Positions 52,099 through 61,372 of a DNA stretch of 64,000 bases are shown piece after piece. The position numbers were made by a program, and so were the translations under genes. Under the pieces are notes generated by a model, which searched no databases, had not been told where the DNA came from, and was given only the letters and a program-made list of their open reading frames with translations. The stretch is from Fragilaria crotonensis (Eukaryota > Bacillariophyta > Fragilariophyceae > Fragilariales > Fragilariaceae), in NCBI GenBank assembly GCA_022925895.1, contig JAKSYS010000107.1:1-64000 (forward strand), read 5' to 3'. Every line of letters starts with the position of its first letter. Positions within the stretch are counted from its first letter, which is position 1.

Positions 52099-55000
52099 AT
52101 GGTTGACAAAGGTAAATATGCTATTTTGACTGATGCCGTCATGCTACTTCGAACAGACATCACGTATGGTCCGAGATTGTCAAATTGCTGGCTTCCTGCA
52201 TCAACTTGGGCTGAAGCTTTAGGGAGATTTGATGTCAATGCGTCCCTTGGCGTCATTGATGTAAGAAGGTTCAATACAGGGATGTCCAAGTCGGCTTCTT
52301 TCGGAGAATTGATGCACCGATTTGATGGATCAAACACAACAGGAGTGTTCAGAGTCACATACAAGAACACATTCTATTACTACTTCACAGAGAAATCAAG
52401 GCAGATACGGTACCCATGTCCACTTAACAGTGCATGGAACGAAAAAGTAATGGAAGCAGCCGCAAATGTGCTAGTCATTCCAAGCACAAGATCAAGACCC
52501 GCTCTCGACACAATGATAACTACACCTGTCAACACGGAGGCTACAACGGGAGGAAGGATCGGAGACATTGTTGAGCAATCACCGAGCAAACGAGCAAGGA
52601 TAGGAGATACTGGTGCGGCCGCTGTAATGATTGCTGCTGATGCTTCTAGCTCAAGTTACTGGCCATGTAGCCCAGAGGCATACCGAGTGTTCAAACCACC
52701 AAAGAAACATGGGACAACGAATTGCGAGGATGGGAATGATACTGATTTCGATTCTGAAACTCCAATGGAAGCACTTCAGAGAAGGATTGTACTGCTTCAA
52801 AGCGTTCATGAGGAAGAAAATAATTGGAGGAATGTTGTGCAAGGTAGAGATATCGACAACGTGTGTACCAAAGCTGAGATATGCGCTGTCAGGCAAAGGG
52901 CGACGTTTCTTTGTTATGCGTACCGATTGGCTCTTGCAAAAATGAATGAATGGACGTGGCAAGACTGTTGCACTGAATCTTGTAAGGTATTGAACACTGT
53001 TGGTATGACGCAAGCAACCTTCTATAAAACCATCGCAAATTGGAACATTGTGTTCCGTAATTTTGAATGCTTCCCAAACCCAAACTTGTCTGTTCAGTGT
53101 GAAACGACCTCTTCCTCGAGTTCTCGAAGTGTTTCCATGCGCAAAGGAGCAGATTGTTGCATTTGGCGTCGAGAACTTGTCACATCTTTCAATTGAAGCA
53201 GTCTATCAATTCGTTCATTCGTCTGTAATCCCAAGGCTGGCTGCGTTGTGGAAACGTGAATCGGTAGTAGACGAAGATACTGCAGAAACGTCAACATTGA
53301 GTACAAGTACTACAGCCATTAATCCTACTAGCAATCCTGTCGATGTCGATCAAGATGAGGATGATATTGCGCTATTCCTTCGCGCACATAGACTTAAAAA
53401 CATGAGCTTCACAACAGCATGGCGCTGGATGCGATTACTCGGATTCAAGTATGATACGAGAAGGAAGAGCTTCTACGTCGATGGCCATGAACGTGAAGAT
53501 GTTGTCGCACATCGAAATGCATTCTGCAAGAACTACCTTACCGTGCTTGAGCCACGTTGTCGGCGTTGGATTCAGCTTCCACTCAGTGAAGCTGCTACGA
53601 TCAAGACCTTAGACACAGATTTCGGACATCATTACTATGATATTATATCTGATGAGACTCGGGTTGAGTTTCACGTTGACTATTGGAAGAATTGCATATC
53701 AAGAATCAAAAGGGAGAAGAGGCAGCGCGAGATGTTGAAGCAAAAACAAGCATACGAGTGTCATCATCAGTCAGGCCCTTGATGATTATTGGTCAAGATG
53801 AGTCTGTCTTCGCGCAGTATCTACTGTCCTCCAAACAATGGGTTGGGCCAAAGGACAAGTGCCACTTCTGCCCAAGTCGGAGGGCGATGGGTATATGCTT
53901 TCTGCGTTCGTGTCACGCGAATTCGGCTTTGGCAGGCAGATGACAGAGGATGAGTTACAAAGAGTGAATATGGCAAGGCAAACAGCAGCTCTCGGCGGTG
54001 GAAATTACCTCGATACAACAGCTGCGATGGAAATCTTGGGAACAACGAGGAAGCCGATTTTGTTGGAATCCCCTTCGTAAAATACTTGTTCATCGGAATC
54101 AATAATCAGGGTTATTGGAATTCATACCACATGAGTCTTCAGCTTGAGGATGTGGTTGATTGCCTACGAATCCTATATCCAAGCTTCGATTTTGTATTTT
54201 TGTTCGATCATTCTCAGGGACACGCTCGCAAACGTGATGGTGCACTCAGTGCGATCAACATGCAAAAGAACTTTGGAGGATCAAAACAGCAGATGAGAGA
54301 CACAGTCATAATGTCACAAGAGGGTTATCTGGGCACACACTCACCAACCCTGGGCATCGGAGACACACAGTCAATGGTATTCAATACTGACGACTGTGGC
54401 CCATGGTATTTGACACCAGAGCAACGTGACTTACAACGTCATGATCGAATAATGGGGAAAAGAAGCAAGCCAATTGAAAAAACAAAGAAGACCCTTCTTG
54501 AAGAGCTCAACGAAAGGGTGTGACGCTCCAACAAAAACGCGGGTACACTAAAGCCGAACTTCAGGAATTGGCAAGAAACAATTCAATCGAAACTCACAAA
54601 GAAGTCGACAAAATCCTATCTGGATGGGAAGGAAAATCTAAAGGCATGCTACAAGTTCTGTGGGAAAGAGGACTGATTGATCCAAGTGAGTTAGATAAAT
54701 ACACTGTCGACGGAAAGAAAGACACAATTTCAGGAAGATTGACTTACGGTATTCCCTACGCCATCTCATCGCAGAGTGTGCTGATTTCAAGGATGAGGAA
54801 ACGGCACTTCAGTACCTTGGATCTCAGCTGGGCATCACGGTACTTCTAACACCAAAGTTCCATGCCGAATTAGCAGGGAAGGCATTGAATTTTGCTGGGG
54901 TCACGCAAGGCTTTCTACCGACGGGTTCCTGTATCTCAAAAGAGGGGACGAGAGAATTTCAAACAACTTGTGAGAGATTCAACGTGTTCAATCAAGGAGT

Positions 55001-55275
55001 TGACCAAAGAAAGGATGGGAAAGTTTGCTTCGAGCACGCGCATATATTTGTACTTACCATCATCTTTTTGAGAGTCAGCAGAGAATGAGGCAGCAAGGTC
55101 GTACCCACAACTTCATCGCCACAAGTATAACAGAAGATCAAGGACTTCTGTACTCCGAAATCAACGCCTGATGAAATTGTTCAAGTCTCACAGGTGTGCA
55201 TTGGACTTCGATCGTGGCTTCGTCAACAGTGCACTCAAAGAAGCAAAGACAAGAAACGAGGAGGACGAGGTGTGA
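52099..55275 (+). pseudogene. Large DDE transposase (IS630/Tc1-like superfamily), copy 2
   Basis: This copy is related to copy 1 but clearly diverged. From ATG 52099 the N-terminal part runs to about 53110; frames then change near 53100, 53690, 53840, 54085, 54520, 54770 and 54880. Matching landmarks: FTTAWRWMRLLGFKYDTRRK, FYVDGHEREDVV, first Asp in IIGQDESVF (about 53785), second Asp in LFDHSQGHARK (about 54205), SAP-like insert (TLLEELNERG, KAELQELARNN), KSKGMLQVLWERGL, and FHAELAGK followed after one missing G by IEFCWGHARL, the third catalytic acid (about 54885). The C-terminus reads RARAYICTYHHL and ends with LFKSHRCALDFDRGF near 55275. It is inactive as given. It separates ATPase copies B and C. 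Confidence 0.78.
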
Positions 55276-56273
55276 TCATCATGTCGACAGAGATGGATTT
55301 TTATGGTCGCAGGAGACAGCTGCTACTAAAACTTGATAAAGGATATGGAAATAATATGCGTGCATGGTACGAATTGTACACAACCTACGTTCGGACGCTT
55401 CAACGAAAAACCAGCTGTACTGTATGTCATACTGGAAGTACTTTTTGAAGCACGAACGAGGATTTCTTGGGATCATTAATTTTTGTTGTCTCAATATGTA
55501 TATATGCAAACAGGATATTCATTAGTGACCTTGTTTGTGCGTCATGAAGAAATGTCGCAAGGCGCAAGCTGTCTCTTTGTACACAATTTCTACGGTCCCA
55601 AAATGGAGTATCATGACATCATGACTCTCGAAAAGCGGGAACAACGTGCCCGCAGCCCAATCGAATAGTTCCCTGGTGAAACACACATCCGAAAACACAG
55701 AACGCACGAAGGGTGTCATCATAGTGACATTTTCACGTTTAACCTCGGCTAGTCATTGATTTACATTTATTTATCTACTACTATCGATGGAAGACTGCAT
55801 AGGCCTAGAATAGTTACGAAGGACTCTAGTTCTGCCTAAGGTTGTACTCCGAGTAAACAGTAAAACAAGTAAGGATTTTTGTCTAATAAGTAAGGGCATG
55901 TGCGTCAACGACTACTTCATATGTCTACTTCAGTTATTCCGGGTACTGGGTAGGGTTTGACGCAAATCTGAGATACCGGTACTACGTACGATGTACGATG
56001 TATATATAAAACAATAAATGTACCGGTTGATATGCATTTGTATTTGTATCGTACTGTATGACATACCGACAAGACATGTCAATTTACGGGATCGCCTTTC
56101 GGACTTTTTAATCCTGATGTCTGATGTCCAATCAGTATTTTGGGTGGGCATTCTTGTGCACGTTATGTGTGGTTGGAGTCGCATCGTAGTGTTCTCAATG
56201 CCCATCAGCTGCACCTCTGCTAGAAGTGCTGCCCGTGTTTGTCGCCCCACTGGTTAGTCCAGTAAAAACGAAA
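55276..56273. other. Upstream region of copy C
   Basis: From about 55680 the sequence shows the shared upstream block of the ATPase-TPR genes (ACATCCGAAAACA, GACTGCATAGGC). No gene is supported. Confidence 0.5.
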
Positions 56274-59200
56274 ATGAGTTCTCTTGATATGAGTGATGGC
56301 ACGATGGAGAAAATGGACGCGAACGCCAGCATTAGCATCAGCGACCATGTAGTAGAACATGAAAAAAAGAATACGAGTAATTCTGTGGAGAGGTGCAAGG
56401 AGTTGAATCATGTTGTTGATTGGTTTTCGCGAGCTACGAATGGCGATGAACGATTTGAAGTGGTTACGATTGAGGGTAATCCAGGGGAGAAGAAGACGCA
56501 GCTTCTCTTGGAATTACAAGATGAGTTAGACTCTCATAACTCCCAAGTTATTCGGCTCAAGAATGATCGCATCGCATGTTCTCATCAAATGTCAATCATT
56601 TTCGAGTTCTATGAACAGCTCATTGACTTGTGCAACAAAGCACCAAACAAGGATGACATCGTGACGAGTCTTCTCAAGGAAATACCAGGGGAAAGACTTG
56701 ATCTGATTGGGAGTGTGTTTCCTGCCATTTGTGACTTTCTCGGGATCGAGAAGCCTCCCACAGGGCCACAGCAAGGGGTCGTCAAGTCACCGACACGAAC
56801 CACACCACTTACGGACCACTGCCTTGAAGATGCGTGTTGCGAACTTATTCGCATATCAACTTCAAAATTATTTCCTGTCGTCATTTTATTTGAAGATTTT
56901 CATTGGGCTGGTCCAGAACTGATTACGCGTGCCCAGGATATGGTGACCCGTCTCGCCGCGATTGACTGCCCCCTCTTGGTCATGTATGTGGACACAGGGT
57001 TTACCCATAGCGCCTTGGCCGCGTTGTTGTACGCCCTCTCGGATTCACGAATAACTATTCATCAGGTCAAGCTAGATGATGATGATCCAGACGGTTTTAA
57101 GAATTACATTCGATTGGTGAACCAAAAGATTGAGAATCTATCGGATGAAAGCACGACAATCTTGAAGGTAGCATCGCTGCTCGGAATTCGCCTCCGACCC
57201 GCGTTGTTGGAAGAGGTTATCTGTGCCCTTGATCAAGTTCATGATTTCGATCTCACAACATCCTTGAACCTTGAGAGCAATTGTTCAAAGAAGGGTGTTG
57301 TCCTAATGGCTCTCAGGGAATTCGTTGACTCCCGTCTCATGACGGAAATTTCTCATTGGTACCATTTCATTGACGACGCAGTGTATGACGCTGTCCTAAG
57401 CCTTTTGGACGCAGATCCAGATCAGGCGGAACTGTGTTTCAAGGTGGGTCGTGTCCTACACCATCTTAGCGCCAAGGACGGAGATCTGCTACTACCATCC
57501 GTGATACATTTGAACTCTGCGAATGGTCTCCTCCCTCGCAATAGCCAGCCCGTCCTGGCGCAGCTCAATTTAGATGCTGCCAAACACGCATTGCACGTAA
57601 CTTCCTTCAGTCTGGCTGTTGATTATGCGAGTCAGGGCCTTGCAATTCTGGGAGACGATAAGTGGCGGACTGACTACGCACTCTCCTTGGATTTGACGAC
57701 GGCACTTGCAGAAATGGCCCTCGCTGATAAGAACTACGATGAATGCAAGGTTGCTATAGATGAAGTGATACGTCATGCAAGATCAGTTGGCGATAAATTG
57801 CCAGTATACTACGTTCTGGTGGATTCTCTTCGAGAACAAGGTCGCTACAGCGAGGCCATCAAGATCGGGATGCAAATACTTCACTTGCTTGGCGAAAAGA
57901 CAAAGTACAATCGTTCGCAGATTGTGGGAAAAAGTCGAACTCAATTCAAAAAGAATGCCGTCGGGTTGAGCGAGCGTCCGCAGATAAGCAATGTGCTGAA
58001 GCTGGAGGTATGCAAACTCCTGCATCAACTTGGCGAAATGTCTTGGATGAACAATGACTGCGACGTCGCACTCCAGTGTCTGTGCCGCGTAGCGCAGATA
58101 TCGCTCAAGTATGGTGTTAGCCAATACTCTGCACTTGGCTTTGCTGGTCTTGGCGTAGGTCTTCGTTTGAGTGACTATCTCGACGAATCAGAACTTGCGG
58201 GTCAGCTCGCCCTCGCGTTGGAAGAGAGGTTTGACTGTTCATCTGGTGTGCTGACTGGGGCGGTGGTTTATAACTTCATCGATCATTGGCATCGTCCCTA
58301 CGGCGCTGGTGTGGAATGGCTGAAGAGTGCCTATTGGACCGCTCGAACAAGAGGTAATCCCGAAACCGCCATTTTTTCTGCAAGCTTTGAACTGACCCTT
58401 CGACATTTGAGTGGGGAATCATTGTTGGATCTCAATGAACAGTGCGATGCTATCGTCAAGGATGCGACAATGTATGGCAAGAGGATATCATTCATGAAAA
58501 TCCTTCCGGCATATCAGTTTCAACTTAACATGACGGGGACAGTTCGCGACGTGGAAGTACTCTCTGGTGCGGCCATGAAGGAGGAAAGCTATTCAGCAGA
58601 ATGCGCACACATGAATTTGCCACTGGATGTGTTTTATTTTCAAAAAATGAAACTCGCCTACTACTTTGGCAGCGTCGCTAAAGCAAACGAATACAAGCAA
58701 CATTTCTTGCAGTGTGCGGTCGGACGGTGGCATCTGAGAGCTAGTGTACCTTCAGCTGTCTGGTTTGGTGCACTTATTGCAATTGAAATGTACAAGTCTA
58801 CCTCGAAGAAGACGTTTCTTCAAGATGCCAAGAAAGATCTGCAAAGAATGCGAAAGTGGGAGAAGCGAGGCTGCACGAACGTCAAACATATGGTGCTGCT
58901 GTTGGAAGCCGAAATTGCTGCAGCAACTCGTTCGCCGGCTGCAGTGGCATTGTTTGAGAAAGCAATCGAATCTGCCACCGCTGTTGATTACGTGCACGAT
59001 CGAGCCTTGGCAAATGAAAGAGCTGCCGTGAACTGTCTGTTCGAAAGCAACACGGAATTGGCTGGTGATTTCATGGTGGAAGCGTCTCGTTTGTACAAGA
59101 GATGGGGTGCGAGCGCGAAGGTCACCCAAATCAATACCAAGTATCCATATCTTTTTTACGATCAGAATTCAGCTGTATCATCATTCAAATCTCATCGACC

Positions 59201-59321
59201 GAAACGGTTGCAAGGGGGCCCAAACAGTCTTCGCACCGCCACAATGTCATCTGGCAGTGATGGAGTACAACCCGGAATGTTTGCAAGGCGACAGGATGCA
59301 GAAAGTGCTTTCCAACGCTAA
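56274..59321 (+). CDS. ATPase-TPR protein, copy C (intact)
   Basis: I chose ATG 56274 (MSSLDMSDGTMEKM), giving 1015 residues without a break; this is the reference copy. N-terminus: CKELNHVVDWFSRATNGDE, then GNPGEKKTQLLLELQ at the P-loop position (about residues 66-74). The canonical GK of GxxxxGK[ST] is KK here, in all four paralogues. Walker B is VVILFEDFHWAGPE (about 202-212). Next come NLSDESTTILKVASLLGIRLRPALLEEV (about 300), DDAVYDAVLSLLDAD, and about 600 residues of TPR-like helix pairs (LPSVIHLNSANG, FSLAVDYASQGLAILGDDKW, LVDSLREQGRYSEAIKIGMQ), ending in a Ser/Gly tail. COG3899-like proteins of this build usually work as signalling ATPase/scaffold modules fused to kinases; here no kinase or sensor domain is present. 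The altered P-loop suggests weak or lost ATP hydrolysis. Partners are unknown. Confidence 0.85.
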   Translation: MSSLDMSDGTMEKMDANASISISDHVVEHEKKNTSNSVERCKELNHVVDWFSRATNGDERFEVVTIEGNPGEKKTQLLLELQDELDSHNSQVIRLKNDRIACSHQMSIIFEFYEQLIDLCNKAPNKDDIVTSLLKEIPGERLDLIGSVFPAICDFLGIEKPPTGPQQGVVKSPTRTTPLTDHCLEDACCELIRISTSKLFPVVILFEDFHWAGPELITRAQDMVTRLAAIDCPLLVMYVDTGFTHSALAALLYALSDSRITIHQVKLDDDDPDGFKNYIRLVNQKIENLSDESTTILKVASLLGIRLRPALLEEVICALDQVHDFDLTTSLNLESNCSKKGVVLMALREFVDSRLMTEISHWYHFIDDAVYDAVLSLLDADPDQAELCFKVGRVLHHLSAKDGDLLLPSVIHLNSANGLLPRNSQPVLAQLNLDAAKHALHVTSFSLAVDYASQGLAILGDDKWRTDYALSLDLTTALAEMALADKNYDECKVAIDEVIRHARSVGDKLPVYYVLVDSLREQGRYSEAIKIGMQILHLLGEKTKYNRSQIVGKSRTQFKKNAVGLSERPQISNVLKLEVCKLLHQLGEMSWMNNDCDVALQCLCRVAQISLKYGVSQYSALGFAGLGVGLRLSDYLDESELAGQLALALEERFDCSSGVLTGAVVYNFIDHWHRPYGAGVEWLKSAYWTARTRGNPETAIFSASFELTLRHLSGESLLDLNEQCDAIVKDATMYGKRISFMKILPAYQFQLNMTGTVRDVEVLSGAAMKEESYSAECAHMNLPLDVFYFQKMKLAYYFGSVAKANEYKQHFLQCAVGRWHLRASVPSAVWFGALIAIEMYKSTSKKTFLQDAKKDLQRMRKWEKRGCTNVKHMVLLLEAEIAAATRSPAAVALFEKAIESATAVDYVHDRALANERAAVNCLFESNTELAGDFMVEASRLYKRWGASAKVTQINTKYPYLFYDQNSAVSSFKSHRPKRLQGGPNSLRTATMSSGSDGVQPGMFARRQDAESAFQR

Positions 59322-61372
59322 AGTGGTGGATTTTTGCATCGATGAATGTAACTGATTCTGGACATAAGATCCTGAGATGTAGTGCAATGCAACATCTTAA
59401 AAGTGACTAACTAAACTTTGAGCTATCCATTCGATTCATTTAGGAACAGGCGCGTTTTGCGGGCCGGCATTGCATGTTGCTCCAGACTGCTCCATGAGTG
59501 GTCGGGAGGCAGCTCCATTTATGCATTACTTTTACGGGGAGCGAGCTCGTAATGAATGAGAATTCGGCATCAGTGTCGGAAATGTATTTTTATTACAATT
59601 TGTCTGCGTCTTCAGGTTATGTTACAATCGACAAAGCTAATGGACTTGTGGGTCAAATCATGGATAACGCACATGACTTGCGTCTCCATCTCCTGCCACA
59701 GTAAGGACCAGATCTCATGGTTTGGTCGATGAATGATTCGATCCATCGTAATGAATGCGGCAATCGACAGAATGATGCACCGATCGCTTCTTTGGAGGCC
59801 GACAAGGATGTGGTTGTTTGCATTGCGAGTTCCGTGATTTAGTTTGCGTCATCTCGTTCCATCAACAAAGTGCTTGATTCGTTCTCGTTGAAGTATCAAT
59901 TGGCATTTGCACTGAGACAATCTTACTGTGTATGCTAGCATAAAGGGTGCTCTCAAATCGTATCAAAAGGTTGCACTACGCCCTTCTGGCACAACAATCA
60001 AGCCCTTTACACTTCTCCCCTCTGCCGTCGCAATGAAGCTCAACCCCCAACCCCACCTCCCAATGAACCGACTTTCACTGGGCGAAAGTCAAGGCTTTCG
60101 CCTGGTCTGCCTTTTACATCCAAAACGAGAGGACTGAGGGAATTTCCAGAACCTACGTCCACCTGCACTTCTCTTCCACAATGACAAAGGCAGCTTTTAC
60201 CAAGTAACTCTTGGGAAGAGCCTTTTGCAGCATGATCCTAGGACTAGGAGCACCGGGGAAAGATGGACTTACTCCATCGTGGATTCGCCAGCACCACCGA
60301 CAACGGTATACCGCCTCGTACATGTTCAAGGGAACCTTTGCAAATGCTCATTCGTCAGAGTCCTCTCAATTCCAGAATTGAGTACTGTAGTGATCGACAT
60401 CAAAGGCAACTTCCCCATCATCAAAGTCATGGTCAAGTCGATAAGATATTGAGCTGACATCAAAGCTCTTAAGGCGAAGGGTTGCGGAATCCGTTGTCAC
60501 AAACTGAACCACCGCACTGATGAATGGGGACATCTTCCTCATGCCCGACGGATACCCATTTACACAGCCAATGGAACTCGCGATCAGACTGCCTCATCGA
60601 TTAGATCCACATGAATCCTGACGAAGCCGACGAAGAAGAAGAAGCAAAAGGTAGGAAGTTGCAGTGGGAAAAGCAACCATGGGCGTCTGAAAACGTGGGC
60701 CTGTCATCAATACAGCTGCTGGATGCTCCCAACTCCCAACTACCGGTAGCTACTAGCTAGGCGACCCTCAACCAGATTACTCGTACCCGAGTCGTCAAGG
60801 AGTAAGCTCATACATACACGTCAGCGTCGTCACGCAACCACTCCTACAGTTTCCTCGTGCTCGGATGGTGAAGACTTGAAGATATTCTCTTGTTAGGGTT
60901 CAAACTTCAATCGTACGTACAGTACGGTCCCCTATTATGTACGAAGGGTAAGGACAACCGGTTTTAACATTTATTCGATTTTGCGACACGTCAGAAAACA
61001 CTTAAGCTCACGAACGTCGCATTGCACGGAAACATTATGTATGATTTATCCCAGGGAGTCATTTACGGTTCAATTCACATTCCGGGGAATAGATGCATCA
61101 TCATTCTAAGCCCGTTTTCATCCGCGTAGGGTCGGACTACAGTACATGTAGGTACTAGAGAGCTTTGTGGGAGATCAATGGTCATTGGCACACATGCGTT
61201 CTTATGCATCACGACTACATACTTACACAGAGCAATTCCTGGTACAAAATATATCATATGTACATCTATATATGTACTGCACTTTCAATCCTAACATGGG
61301 GTCGCACTTCGGGGACCTTCAAAGACTCTCGCTGCATCAAACTCATTCAGGAGCACCACACTCACAGGAACG
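59322..61372. other. Intergenic between copies C and D
   Basis: I found no gene of a known family. The stretch holds one CTACCGGTAG palindrome at 60740-60749 and, from about 60980, upstream sequence resembling the other copies (GTCAGAAAACAC, CCCAGGCACCATC near 61383 within the coding start). A long weakly coding-looking stretch at 59990-60640 is unassigned. Confidence 0.45.

Noticed and set aside
59990-60640. Possible decayed gene between ATPase copies C and D
   Set aside because: The composition is somewhat gene-like, but no motif could be tied to a family and no frame is long enough.
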